Assembly: GCF_028610675.1 (NCBI RefSeq)
Contig: NZ_JAQQWS010000003.1
Location: forward strand, 62,001-126,000
DNA from: Alkalihalobacillus pseudalcaliphilus
GTDB lineage: Bacteria; Bacillota; Bacilli; Bacillales; Bacillaceae_D
Length of the DNA: 64,000 nucleotides
Reading direction: 5' to 3'
How positions within the stretch are numbered: the first letter of the stretch is position 1; every line of letters begins with the position of its first letter. Below, one piece after another: positions 7,744-16,519 of this stretch. Under the pieces are notes generated by a model. The model did not search any database, was not told the origin of the DNA, and saw only the letters and a list, made by a program, of their open reading frames with translations. The position numbers were made by a program, and so were the translations under genes.

Positions 7744-9213
7744 TCAAGTACCACAAAAAGTTTGATACCCATCAAAATCCTTGCCCGGTGCTTTTGCATA
7801 TTTAGCTGGAATAGAGGTAGAACTATAAGGTTTTTTTAGCACTTGAAGCAGCTCAAGTAATGGTTGCATTTGCCCTCTATCCACTGCCGCTTCTATAACC
7901 CCTTCAACGATGTGGTTCCTGGCTATGATTGCAGGATTATTTTCAAGCATTAGCTGTTTTATCATCTCTTCATTTTGCTCCTGCCTCATTAAACGTTTTT
8001 GCCAGATCTCATACCAACTCTTAAACTGGTCAGCTTGAAATAACTTACCTTCTTCAAGCGTTTTGAACGTTAAGGATCGAAATGTATTCGTATAATCTGC
8101 TTCAAATGTTTCCATTAACGTAAGTAATCCTTGGATAAGCTCCTTATCACCCTCTTCAAGAGTGAATAAGCCAAGCTTCTTCCCCATCCCCTGCAAGTAT
8201 TCTGCTTCATATAGCGATCCAAATGTCGAGATAATCGATTGGGCTTGATTTAAGGCTTCTTCTTCATTTTCAGCCAACAAGGGTAGCATCGCTTCAGCTA
8301 ATCTTGCTAAATTCCAAGCTGCCATATAGGGCTGATTACTGTATGAGTAGCGTCCTTGTCGATCAATTGAGCTAAACACGGTTGCTGGATTGTAGCTATC
8401 CATCATCGCACAAGGTCCATAATCAATGGTTTCCCCATTGATAGCCATATTATCAGTATTCATGACCCCATGTATAAAACCGACTAACTGCCATTTTGCT
8501 ATTAATTGAACTTGTTTTCGAACCACTTCTTTCAGCCATGCAACATATTTTTGTTCATGATGTTCTAGCTGTGGATCATGTCTAGCTATTGTATAATCAG
8601 CTAACGCCTGAAGTTCCTTTTTGATTCCTTTTGCTGCGGCATATTGAAATGTTCCAACACGAATATGACTACTAGCAATTCTTGTTAAAATTGCTCCTTC
8701 TAGCACATTTTCTCGATAAACAGGCTCACCCGTAGTCACGACTGCCAAACTTCGCGTTGTTGGGATACCTAATCCATACATCGCTTCACTCATGATTAAT
8801 TCACGAATCATTGGACCTAATGCCGCTCGACCATCTCCACCTCGTGAGAATACCGTTCTACCAGAGCCTTTAAGCTGAACATCAACTGTCTTTTCTCCTT
8901 CTATTACATGTTCACCGAGTAAAACCGCTCGACCATCCCCTAGCATCGTGAATTGTCCAAATTGATGGCCTGCATATGCTTGTGCTAATGGTTGAATTCC
9001 TTTAAATGCTTTATTTCCAGAAAAATAAGGTAAGCCTTCCTTATATAACTGCTCTATTTCTAAGCCTAACTCTTTTGCTAAGTCCTCGTTTACATATACA
9101 ATCTGTGGGTCTTCTACAGATTGCAACTCTTGCTTGCTGTAAAATGTTTCTGGTAATGAAAGGTAGCTTTGTCTTAAGTGCCACCCTGCTTTATTTTGGT
9201 TTGTATTTGTCAT
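7744..9213 (-). CDS. selO: Protein adenylyltransferase SelO (YdiU/UPF0061 family)
   Basis: A 489-residue pseudokinase-fold enzyme that transfers AMP from ATP to Ser/Thr/Tyr of target proteins. Visible family signatures are QLKGSGRTVFSRGGDGRAA (glycine-rich nucleotide loop, about residues 115-135), GPMIRELIMSEAM, HGVMNTDNM (catalytic loop) and DYGPCAMMD (metal-binding DxG-like segment). The C-terminus YQTFCGT carries the conserved redox cysteine. Length matches the family. The ORF can be extended five codons upstream, but that ATG overlaps the GGAAGGAG ribosome binding site, so the internal ATG (MTNTNQNKAGW) is used. It is transcribed as a single gene. Confidence 0.92.
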   Translation of the reverse strand: MTNTNQNKAGWHLRQSYLSLPETFYSKQELQSVEDPQIVYVNEDLAKELGLEIEQLYKEGLPYFSGNKAFKGIQPLAQAYAGHQFGQFTMLGDGRAVLLGEHVIEGEKTVDVQLKGSGRTVFSRGGDGRAALGPMIRELIMSEAMYGLGIPTTRSLAVVTTGEPVYRENVLEGAILTRIASSHIRVGTFQYAAAKGIKKELQALADYTIARHDPQLEHHEQKYVAWLKEVVRKQVQLIAKWQLVGFIHGVMNTDNMAINGETIDYGPCAMMDSYNPATVFSSIDRQGRYSYSNQPYMAAWNLARLAEAMLPLLAENEEEALNQAQSIISTFGSLYEAEYLQGMGKKLGLFTLEEGDKELIQGLLTLMETFEADYTNTFRSLTFKTLEEGKLFQADQFKSWYEIWQKRLMRQEQNEEMIKQLMLENNPAIIARNHIVEGVIEAAVDRGQMQPLLELLQVLKKPYSSTSIPAKYAKAPGKDFDGYQTFCGT

Positions 9214-9296
9214 AATTACTCCTTCCATGATCCCTTACTTAGAAAGAATACGACGAGTATTCCATTGCTTCTTCTTATAGCGTAACATAATTTTTT

Positions 9297-9345
9297 TTAT
9301 ATGAAAGTTACTTATGGGCGATAGTTTGTGCCGTGAATTGGGAGC
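9297..9345 (+). repeat. Dispersed repeat copy overlapping a gene end
   Basis: ATATGAAAGTTACTTATGGG continues into a GATAGTTTGTGCCGTGAATT block. This copy matches the consensus of the window's dispersed repeats. Its reverse complement encodes the last residues (GTNYRP) and stop codon of the adjacent 117-residue protein. Confidence 0.65.
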
Positions 9346-9665
9346 CCTCCTGTTGTTTGCCAATCTTGTGCGGAAGTACTCATCGCCACTACAGATTCTT
9401 CATCAAAGGCAATTGAATGTTCTTGATATTGTATGGAAGTAACAGATAGTAATTGGTTCATAATGGGTTGATTAGAAAGAAATCTTTGCAAAGCCACTTG
9501 TTTGTTCGTGCCTAATTGTACACCTCTAATTATCAATTCATCACTTACTTGCACATCGTAAATTTTTTCTTCTTCAATGAGTTCTCCTTGTGAGCTCTGT
9601 TCGTGATAACTAAAAATAAGCACAACACTTATAATGATAAGTATAACGAAATGAAACTTCCTCAA
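9312..9665 (-). CDS. Small membrane-anchored or secreted protein, unknown
   Basis: A 117-residue protein of no family I recognise. Residues 5-19 are strongly hydrophobic (FVILIIISVVLIFSY), a signal peptide or single anchor, followed by an acidic, glutamine-rich outer part. The start is TTG with a GAGAGGAAAG ribosome binding site. The last six residues and the stop lie inside a dispersed repeat copy, so the original C-terminus may have been replaced when the repeat inserted. Being short and ending in a repeat, it could be a truncated gene. Confidence 0.55.
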   Translation of the reverse strand: MRKFHFVILIIISVVLIFSYHEQSSQGELIEEEKIYDVQVSDELIIRGVQLGTNKQVALQRFLSNQPIMNQLLSVTSIQYQEHSIAFDEESVVAMSTSAQDWQTTGGLPIHGTNYRP

Positions 9666-9773
9666 ATTCTTTCCTCTCCACTCTTTTAAAGCACTATTTC
9701 ATTTAATAATAGGTAATACTACTCACAATATAATAATATTCAAAATTAATTTTCAATTTACTGCTTGTAAATG

Positions 9774-9803
9774 AAAAACCAGCCTTTTATTAGGCTGGCT
9801 TTT
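9774..9803 (-). terminator. Terminator of the OmpA-like lipoprotein gene
   Basis: Stem CCAGCC/GGCTGG with A-runs and T-runs on either side, starting 3 nt beyond the stop codon of the leftward gene. The minus-strand arm is followed by TTTTTC. Confidence 0.75.
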
Positions 9804-9805
9804 CA

Positions 9806-11224
9806 TTATTCTGAAGGATTAATAACGACTTCAACACGTCGATTACGAGCTTTGCCATCTTCATTTTCATTAGAATCTATCGGTTTGAACATACCATATC
9901 CATACGCCGAAATATCTAAGTGCTGAATCGAGCTATGCTCTTTTATAAATGCCTCTACCGCTGCTGCTCGTGCTTCCGATAAAGCTTGATTATAATCAGC
10001 ATCACCATCGCTATCCGTGTGGCCATCAATGTGAATGACGGTCCCCTCAGGAAGTTCCTCTAAAACCTTTATAACTTCGTCTAAAGTTTCAGATGCTTCC
10101 GCCTTTAACTCACTACTGTCAAATTCGAATAAAACCTCATCTGGCATCCCAACCTTTAATTCCTCTTCACTAGAAGTAAAATTCGTTTCCTCCGGTACTG
10201 CTAGTTGTGGTGGATCTGGTACGATTTCAAAAGCAATTTCTTTTGAACCATCATCAAGTTCTTCCACATATTCACCAGACATTCGTTCAAATTTTTCTCC
10301 ATAAGTCTCCTTCTTTAGTTGGCTAAGTCTACTTATTAAACCTGATGTACTTTGAACTCTAATATACCCTTCTGGTGACTGAGATGTATAAGCGATTCTT
10401 AATTTGAAGCTTCCATCCGGTTCAACCATCGTTTGATTAAAATACCATGACTGTGGCGTATTCGTATGCTTAGAGGTAAAGTAGCCCCCTGCAATCGTAA
10501 TACCTTCAATCAAATTGGTATTTCCTTCTATATAATAGAATTGATGGTCATTCGTTAACTCGTAGTCAATCCATATTTCGGTATCACCATAATCGGCTGG
10601 TTTATCGTCACGTTCAGGCTTAGGTAAATCCATTTCAAAGGGCTCTGCTTCAACAAACACATAAATTGGTAAAAATATTTTTTGATATAATTCTCCCAGT
10701 AATTCATCTTGATAAACCAATGGTCCAGTAAAATTCTCACCCTTCTCCCCGTAAATCTCCTCTAATTCTTTCGTTTGTGATGAAGGTGTTACTTGAAGAG
10801 CCACTTCTATAAATTTCCCTGTTTGATATTCCGATGGACTATCCATCTCTACAATAATTCGACCATCCTCCAATACTTCTGTATCGTCATTTGTTAACAT
10901 ACCCATCACAATTCGATTACGGAACGGTTCCATGTAACGATCGACCTTTACACGAGTTCCAGGTAATAGATTGGTAGTCGCTTCTATTCTCATTGAATCT
11001 TCATCAACAATGAACGTACCATCAATCACCACATCACTATCAAGTGTTGTTGTTACTTCGTATTCCTCGTCTAATTCCTCCTTTGACTTATTCACTTGGT
11101 CATTATCACCAACAATTCGTTCTTCTTCCATTTCATCAGTATGCTCAACTTTTTCTTGACTACATCCATTGATGAATAAGATACAAGATAGTATGAACGT
11201 GATCATATACATTGTTCTTTTCAT
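9806..11224 (-). CDS. OmpA-family lipoprotein with peptidoglycan-binding C-terminus
   Basis: A 472-residue surface lipoprotein. The signal peptide MKRTMYMITFILSCILFINGC ends at a lipobox cysteine, followed by a long acidic linker. The middle part (about 60-330) looks like tandem beta-rich domains and is not recognised. The last ~110 residues form an OmpA/MotB-like domain: EVLFEFDSSELKAEA, then IHIDGHTDSDGDADYNQALS and ARNRRVEVVI, which are the diaminopimelate-binding motifs. It probably ties the membrane to the wall. The ORF opens 14 codons upstream, but the internal ATG directly precedes a standard lipoprotein signal and is chosen. Monocistronic. Confidence 0.82.
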   Translation of the reverse strand: MKRTMYMITFILSCILFINGCSQEKVEHTDEMEEERIVGDNDQVNKSKEELDEEYEVTTTLDSDVVIDGTFIVDEDSMRIEATTNLLPGTRVKVDRYMEPFRNRIVMGMLTNDDTEVLEDGRIIVEMDSPSEYQTGKFIEVALQVTPSSQTKELEEIYGEKGENFTGPLVYQDELLGELYQKIFLPIYVFVEAEPFEMDLPKPERDDKPADYGDTEIWIDYELTNDHQFYYIEGNTNLIEGITIAGGYFTSKHTNTPQSWYFNQTMVEPDGSFKLRIAYTSQSPEGYIRVQSTSGLISRLSQLKKETYGEKFERMSGEYVEELDDGSKEIAFEIVPDPPQLAVPEETNFTSSEEELKVGMPDEVLFEFDSSELKAEASETLDEVIKVLEELPEGTVIHIDGHTDSDGDADYNQALSEARAAAVEAFIKEHSSIQHLDISAYGYGMFKPIDSNENEDGKARNRRVEVVINPSE

Positions 11225-11442
11225 ATTGCTCTTCCCTTCAGTCATGATATGGTCGGTATAAATCACTTACAACAATTAGAACATTCAATATATTACCATA
11301 TTCCGACCAGAATTTTACTTATTATATACGTGTAAACACTCAAAATGAAACCAATGTCACCCTTATATGTTTCTGCATATAGACCTTATCCCTATATAGG
11401 ATGAATGAGTCATCTCTGTCTGTTACTCTCTATGTAAGCCTC

Positions 11443-11477
11443 AAAAAAAGGCGATCACTATTTGACTAGTGACCACC
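11443..11477 (-). terminator. Terminator of the glpFK operon
   Basis: On the minus strand GGTGGTCACTA and TAGTGATCGCC pair over 11 positions (two G-U pairs), directly followed by seven T residues. It lies 10 nt beyond the glpK stop. Confidence 0.8.
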
Positions 11478-11486
11478 TCTGCTAAG

Positions 11487-12977
11487 TTATTTAAATGCTC
11501 GCGTTGCGGCAACCGCTTTCTTCCAGCCTTTATAAAGCTCATCACTAACGTCTTGAGCCATCGCCGGTTCAAATGATTGATCAATGGCCCACTGTTTGGC
11601 AATCTCTTCTTTACTTTCCCAATATCCTACCGCAAGTCCAGCTAAATACGCAGCACCTAAAGCGGTCGTCTCATTGACCTCTGGGCGCTCAACTGGCACA
11701 TGTAAGAGATCACCTTGGAACTGCATCAAAAAGTCATTTTTAACAGCTCCACCGTCCACTCTTAGCGTTTTTAGTTCTATTCCTGAATCTGCCTCCATAG
11801 CCGATAATACATCCTTCGTCTGATACGCTAAAGATTCAAGAGTCGCTCGAACAAAATGTTCTTTTGTTGTCCCGCGTGTTATACCAAGAACAGCTCCTCT
11901 TGCGTCACTATCCCAGTATGGTGTTCCCAGCCCAACAAAAGCTGGAACTACATAGACCCCTTCTGTTGATTCAACTTTTTCAGCATATTGTTGACTGTCC
12001 TTGGCATCCTTAAACATACGAAGACCATCTCGCAACCATTGAATGGCCGAACCAGCAACAAAAATGCTTCCTTCTAACGCGTACTCAACCTTACCATCTA
12101 ACCCCCAAGCAATCGTAGTTAATAGTCCATGATTAGATGGAACAGCTTTTGCTCCTGTATTCATTAGCATAAAACAACCGGTACCGTACGTATTTTTAGC
12201 CATACCTTCTTCAAAGCACGCTTGCCCAAATAAAGCAGCTTGCTGATCACCTGCCACACCAGCTATCGGAACTTCATGCCCAAAGAAGTGGAAATCAACC
12301 GTATGGGCATATACTTCTGAGGAAGGCTTGACCTCTGGAAGCATTGAACTTGGAACACCTAAAATGTCTAATAACTCCTCATCCCATTTCAAATCGTAAA
12401 TATTAAACATTAAGGTTCTAGAAGCATTTGTATAATCGGTTACATGTGCCGCCCCACCCGAAAGCTTCCATATTAACCAAGTGTCCATCGTTCCAAATAA
12501 CAACTGTCCATTCTCTGCTTTTTCCCTTGCACCATCCACATGGTCTAATATCCACTTAACTTTAGTTCCTGAGAAGTAGGCATCAATTAATAACCCCGTC
12601 TTTTCTCTAAAAAGGTCATTATGACCAGCCGCTTTTAGCTCTTCACAAATCCCACTAGTTTGTCTCGACTGCCAAACAATTGCATGATAAACGGGGACTC
12701 CTGTTTCTTTATCCCAAACCACGGCCGTTTCACGTTGATTCGTTATGCCAATTGCCTCTACTTGGTTTGGCTTCACCTCCGATTCAGACAAAACGCCAGC
12801 AATAACCGCTAAAACCGAACCCCAAATTTCATTGGCATTATGCTCGACCCAACCTGGTTTTGGAAAGATTTGCGTGAACTCCTTTTGGACGGTGTGGACA
12901 ATTTGACCTTCCTTATTAAATAAAATGGCTCTTGAACTTGTTGTTCCTTGATCAATAGCTAAAATATACTTTTCCAT
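11487..12977 (-). CDS. glpK: Glycerol kinase
   Basis: A 496-residue FGGY-family kinase that phosphorylates glycerol to sn-glycerol 3-phosphate with ATP. The N-terminal phosphate loop DQGTTSSRAILF, HAIVWQSRQT, GVAGDQQAALFGQ and LRVDGGAVKNDFLMQ are the expected signatures. DFHFFGHEVPI near residue 230 contains the histidine that HPr phosphorylates in Firmicutes, so the enzyme is probably PTS-activated. A TTG two codons upstream is possible, but the ATG is preferred. It follows glpF by 18 nt with its own AAGGAG, forming a glpFK operon. No glpD or glpP is in the window. Confidence 0.96.
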   Translation of the reverse strand: MEKYILAIDQGTTSSRAILFNKEGQIVHTVQKEFTQIFPKPGWVEHNANEIWGSVLAVIAGVLSESEVKPNQVEAIGITNQRETAVVWDKETGVPVYHAIVWQSRQTSGICEELKAAGHNDLFREKTGLLIDAYFSGTKVKWILDHVDGAREKAENGQLLFGTMDTWLIWKLSGGAAHVTDYTNASRTLMFNIYDLKWDEELLDILGVPSSMLPEVKPSSEVYAHTVDFHFFGHEVPIAGVAGDQQAALFGQACFEEGMAKNTYGTGCFMLMNTGAKAVPSNHGLLTTIAWGLDGKVEYALEGSIFVAGSAIQWLRDGLRMFKDAKDSQQYAEKVESTEGVYVVPAFVGLGTPYWDSDARGAVLGITRGTTKEHFVRATLESLAYQTKDVLSAMEADSGIELKTLRVDGGAVKNDFLMQFQGDLLHVPVERPEVNETTALGAAYLAGLAVGYWESKEEIAKQWAIDQSFEPAMAQDVSDELYKGWKKAVAATRAFK

Positions 12978-12995
12978 TATCAAAAAACTCCTTCC

Positions 12996-13799
12996 TTAAG
13001 CTAATACACTCGCTTTTTTTCCAAAAATTAGCGTTAAGATTAATATGGCAGCCACTGCACCTAATATAACCCATGTGATAGTTGAGATCATACCTACGAA
13101 GAAAACTTGATAAAACACAGCTCCTAATGCTCCACCCATTAAAGGACCTACAATTGGAATCCAAGCATAGCTCCAGTTGGAAGAACCCTTTCCAGCAATA
13201 GGTAAAACAAAATGAGCAATTCGTGGCCCTAAATCCCTCGCTGGGTTAATCGCATATCCTGTTGTACCACCTAAAGACATACCAATCGCAACAATTAATA
13301 GTCCGACAGCGATAGGGTTAAGCCCTTCTGTAAAGCTATTGGCTCCGATAAATAATAAACCCAAGACTAATACAAAGGTACCTATCATCTCACTTAGTAA
13401 ATTGGAGAAAGTATGTGGAATCGCAGGTCCTGTAGAGAAAACAGATAGCTTAGCTCCAGCGTCATCTGTAGCTTTCCAATGAGGTAAGTAATGCAAAAAC
13501 ACAATCACTCCCCCGATAAATGCTCCCAAAACTTGAGCAACCATATAAAGTGGAACATCTGCCCATGCAAAATCTCCTGTTACCGCCAAGCCAAGTGTTA
13601 CGGCCGGATTTAAATGGGCTCCACTTATAGAACCAACAGCGAAAACCCCCATTGTCACCGCAAGTCCCCATGCCAGTGTAACGACGACCCAGCCTCCACT
13701 GTTGGAGAATGTCCTTTTTAAATTTGCACCAGCAACTACACCGCCACCAAAAATAATTAAAATCATTGTACCAATTACTTCACCTAGAAAAGCAGACAT
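12996..13799 (-). CDS. glpF: Glycerol uptake facilitator (aquaglyceroporin)
   Basis: A 267-residue major intrinsic protein that lets glycerol diffuse into the cell, where GlpK traps it. Six membrane spans and the two pore half-helices are visible: AHLNPAVTLG (about residue 63) and AINPARDLGPR (about 200). The Asp after the second NPA box is typical of glycerol channels rather than water channels. It is the first gene of the glpFK operon. A sigma-A promoter with an overlapping cre-like site sits about 93-121 nt upstream. Confidence 0.95.
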   Translation of the reverse strand: MSAFLGEVIGTMILIIFGGGVVAGANLKRTFSNSGGWVVVTLAWGLAVTMGVFAVGSISGAHLNPAVTLGLAVTGDFAWADVPLYMVAQVLGAFIGGVIVFLHYLPHWKATDDAGAKLSVFSTGPAIPHTFSNLLSEMIGTFVLVLGLLFIGANSFTEGLNPIAVGLLIVAIGMSLGGTTGYAINPARDLGPRIAHFVLPIAGKGSSNWSYAWIPIVGPLMGGALGAVFYQVFFVGMISTITWVILGAVAAILILTLIFGKKASVLA

Positions 13800-13891
13800 A
13801 CGAATACCTCCATTCTTAGATGTTTGTTGTCATAACGTCATGTCCTCGTTTACTAATCCTAGAACTTTTCATGAGTAATAAAATGAATTCA

Positions 13892-13920
13892 ACTATACGG
13901 AACTATGAATACGCTTTCAA
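13892..13920 (-). promoter_or_regulatory. glpFK promoter with overlapping cre-like site
   Basis: On the minus strand TTGAAA (13915-13920) and TATAGT (13892-13897) are 17 nt apart. The sequence TGAAAGCGTATTCA (13906-13919) overlaps the -35 box and matches the CcpA cre consensus TGWNANCGNTNWCA with one mismatch. This would place glycerol uptake under carbon catabolite repression. The ~85-nt leader has no terminator hairpin, so GlpP-type antitermination is not evident here. Confidence 0.65.
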
Positions 13921-14253
13921 TAGAACTTCCATATATAAGTACCCAACTAACCTTCTGTTCCCCCTTTAATATATAGACAAACATCATGAATAATCTTTCA
14001 TTCCCCCCTTTATCAGTCTCTTTCAATGCTGCTATAAGCCGACTTCCCGCTTATTTCCGCACCTTAATACAATGTATGAGTTTGCCCACTCTTTATGACA
14101 GGCACGTTCGTAATACCTATATTTCTTTTTGAAAAGATAGGTCGTATTTGTCTTTTTTAAAATTTTATCATTCTATGCATAAATACTTAATGAAGAGAAA
14201 AACTAATTAAATGGCTAATTTTGGACAAAGATTGTGAGGGGGAAGACATACCC
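13921..14253. other. Intergenic region between divergent glpF and deacetylase genes
   Basis: No gene is seen. It holds two modest inverted repeats, ATAAGC/GCTTAT near 14036-14056 and CCTAT..ATAGG near 14119-14147, neither followed by a T-run. Promoter elements of the deacetylase gene are not clear. Confidence 0.4.
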
Positions 14254-15327
14254 ATGCGGAAATTATATTGGTTTCCATTTCTTAGTAGTGTTAGTTTACT
14301 TTTCTTGCTAGTTTCAACTGTATCTGCAGAGGACTCGATGTTAGCGAAATCAACCTTTTATGTAGATGGCCAACCATTTGAAAGTCATTATTTAATGCGA
14401 GATGGCGAGGTGTATATTCCTTCATTATTCATTAAAGAAACAGGAGCTCAAGTCGACTGGAATGAAGAATATCAGACCGTTTTATTTAAAGGGAATGACC
14501 AAACATTTTCAATGCCTCTGGATAAGAAAACATTACTAACATTTAATGAACAGACAAAGAATTGGGAAGAAAAAAAGCTGAAGGCAGGAGCTATACTCTT
14601 TGATGACCAAACTTTTGTACCACTTAAAACGGTCATTGAAGAACTAGGCATGACGAGCCATTATGAGCCTCAATCTGCTAAGACCTTTATTCAATCAAAT
14701 ATTGACATACAGCCTAATTACTTTGCCCAAGGTTCAAGAAACAACCGCTTTATCGCTTTAACTTTTGATGATGGTCCAGATACCTATTACACGCCACTTA
14801 TTCTCGACATTCTAAAAGAAAAAGGCGTACACGCTACCTTTTTTGTTGTTGGCAAGCAAGTTCAAAAGCATCCCGACATTTTGAAACGGATTGTCGAGGA
14901 AGGTCACGGCATTGGTAACCATACTTTTAATCACCCCAACTTAACTAAAACCTGGTCAGAGCAAGTTCAACTAGAAATTGAAAAAACACAATCACTGATT
15001 CAAGATACAGTAGGCCGCAAACCATCACTTATTCGACCTCCATATGGAGCTTTTACGAAAGCTGATATCGGTCTCTTTAATGACAAAGGGCTTGTTAATG
15101 TAATGTGGTCGGTTGATACGTTAGACTGGAGCGGATTACCGGCTGAGGATATTTTGGAAACCGTTTTGACAAACGCTTTTCCAGGTTCTATTGTGCTTCA
15201 ACATAATTTCCAAGCAGAGGAGCATCAATTAGATGGTTCGCTCGAGGCCCTTCCACAAATGATTGATGAGTTAAAAAAGAGAGGTTACACATTTGTGACG
15301 GTGCAGACATTAATGGATTCAGATTAA
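14254..15327 (+). CDS. Secreted polysaccharide deacetylase with copper-amine-oxidase-N-like domain
   Basis: A 357-residue exported protein. Residues 1-26 are a signal peptide (LLFLLVSTVSAEDS). A domain resembling the copper amine oxidase N-terminal repeat follows (about 30-130; VYIPSLFI, TFVPLKTVIEELG), probably a wall-binding module. A NodB deacetylase domain spans about 160-350 with all five motifs: TFDDGPD, HTFNHP, RPPYGAF, DTLDWSG and IVLQHN. Such enzymes remove acetyl groups from peptidoglycan or other N-acetylglucosamine polymers using a His-His-Asp bound metal. The ORF opens at a TTG 11 codons upstream, but the ATG followed by the signal peptide is preferred. A strong terminator follows. 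Confidence 0.88.
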   Translation: MRKLYWFPFLSSVSLLFLLVSTVSAEDSMLAKSTFYVDGQPFESHYLMRDGEVYIPSLFIKETGAQVDWNEEYQTVLFKGNDQTFSMPLDKKTLLTFNEQTKNWEEKKLKAGAILFDDQTFVPLKTVIEELGMTSHYEPQSAKTFIQSNIDIQPNYFAQGSRNNRFIALTFDDGPDTYYTPLILDILKEKGVHATFFVVGKQVQKHPDILKRIVEEGHGIGNHTFNHPNLTKTWSEQVQLEIEKTQSLIQDTVGRKPSLIRPPYGAFTKADIGLFNDKGLVNVMWSVDTLDWSGLPAEDILETVLTNAFPGSIVLQHNFQAEEHQLDGSLEALPQMIDELKKRGYTFVTVQTLMDSD

Positions 15328-15335
15328 CCACATAA

Positions 15336-15372
15336 AAAGAAGCACATATTGTCGGACAATATGTGCTTCTTT
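15336..15372 (+). terminator. Strong terminator after the deacetylase gene
   Basis: An almost perfect stem of 17-18 bp: AAAGAAGCACATATTGTC pairs with GACAATATGTGCTTCTTT, with a minimal loop. It begins 8 nt after the stop codon. Confidence 0.85.
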
Positions 15373-15460
15373 AGGGTACAATGTACGTGATAGCTACCCT
15401 TCAAGGATAAAACACCATTCTGATTCTTAATGGTGGCGAAGATGTGCCTGTTCTTGCTTG

Positions 15461-15763
15461 GCATTGATGCCTCTTACTCTGGCTTCATTGCCTCGTATTT
15501 ATATTTGCCTCGCATTGCTCACCATTTTCACAGCTTCAGCGACGTATTTCGATTTACACAGCATTGACTCCTCTGTTTCCTCTCATTGCCGCGTATTTCG
15601 GTTTACTCCGCATTGATTCCTCTTTTTTCTGATTCATTGACTGCGTATCCCATTTTACTCAGCATTGGACCCCACTTCTCACAGTTTCATTGCCGCGTTA
15701 TTCAATTTACTCCGCATTGATCACCATTTTCACGGCTTCATTGAAGCATACCTCGATTCCTTC
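15461..15763. repeat. Six-unit degenerate tandem repeat of about 50 bp
   Basis: Six consecutive units each begin with GCATTG, at 15461, 15512, 15561, 15610, 15662 and 15714 (spacing 49-52 bp). Each continues with a variable C/T-rich block, then TTCATTGCCGCGTATTTCG-like and TTTACTCC-like blocks. Units differ by many substitutions and small indels, so this is an old array. No coding frame is preserved. It fills the gap between the deacetylase terminator and the convergent PepSY lipoprotein gene. Confidence 0.8.
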
Positions 15764-15810
15764 TACAATTCGCACTTTATCCAGATCATGACCGACATTT
15801 ATGCTACTGG

Positions 15811-16392
15811 TTATTCATCTCGTGCTAGTATTTCACCACTTTGAGCATCAACTTTGAATTCGATATCTGAACCATCTTCCAAGCGTAGTTCCACTTCATA
15901 AATGTCGACATTATCCTCTTTTTTCAACGTCCAACCCTCTATTTGTCCTTGCTGTTCATCTATAACAACCTGCATAGCCTCATCCGCTTGAATAACAGAG
16001 TCTAAGTTTAAGAATTCTGCTTGCACTTCATTCCAATCATTTTGATCGAGTACTTCCTGCTCTTCTTTTAAAACCTCTTCTGTTCGTGCATCTATTTCTA
16101 ATTCAAACTCATTGGAGGAATTAGCTCCTTTAATCGTATAATATAACGATGTACGATCATTATCTAACTCAATTTCAGTAATACCATCAGGCGAGTATTG
16201 CTCATTAAAAATCTCAATAGCTCGCTCCATTGAAACATCAATTTCTTCTGTAAGTAAATCGGGCTTTTCATGAACATCGCTAATACCATCCGTTTCAACA
16301 TTATCAGTTGGCGTGCGCAAAACTTCATCTTCTGGGTTTGAACAAGCAACTAACATACCACTTACTATCATAAGTAACATAACTTTTTTCAT
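15811..16392 (-). CDS. PepSY-domain lipoprotein
   Basis: A 193-residue lipoprotein. The signal MKKVMLLMIVSGMLVAC ends in a lipobox cysteine (Cys17). Two PepSY units follow in the acidic mature part: AIEIFNEQYSPDGITEIELD...ELEIDARTEEV and AMQVVIDEQQGQIEGWTL...EFKVDAQSGEI. PepSY domains are thought to modulate proteases or act as folding aids at the cell surface. It is transcribed leftward on its own, with a ribosome binding site AAAGGGG. Confidence 0.82.
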   Translation of the reverse strand: MKKVMLLMIVSGMLVACSNPEDEVLRTPTDNVETDGISDVHEKPDLLTEEIDVSMERAIEIFNEQYSPDGITEIELDNDRTSLYYTIKGANSSNEFELEIDARTEEVLKEEQEVLDQNDWNEVQAEFLNLDSVIQADEAMQVVIDEQQGQIEGWTLKKEDNVDIYEVELRLEDGSDIEFKVDAQSGEILARDE

Positions 16393-16457
16393 TATTATAA
16401 AACCCCTTTTTTCTTTTTAGTCTTCCACACAAACCTAAAATCAAAACATCATAAATA

Positions 16458-16484
16458 CCCATTGATCATAAATTTCTCAATGGG
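16458..16484 (-). terminator. Hairpin after the YcdB/YcdC-like gene
   Basis: Arms CCCATTGA (16458-16465) and TCAATGGG (16477-16484) pair fully. On the minus strand the hairpin is followed by TATTTATG, a weak T-tract, so termination is plausible but not strong. Confidence 0.5.
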
Positions 16485-16519
16485 TTTGAAGGGACTTTAT
16501 AAAAAATATCATTAATGTG

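Noticed and set aside
13800..13890. GlpP-dependent antiterminator leader in front of glpF
   Set aside because: No terminator hairpin with T-run lies between the visible promoter and glpF.
15461..15763. Possible CRISPR array in the tandem repeats
   Set aside because: Units are degenerate along their whole length, have no constant repeat with unique spacers, and no cas gene is in the window.
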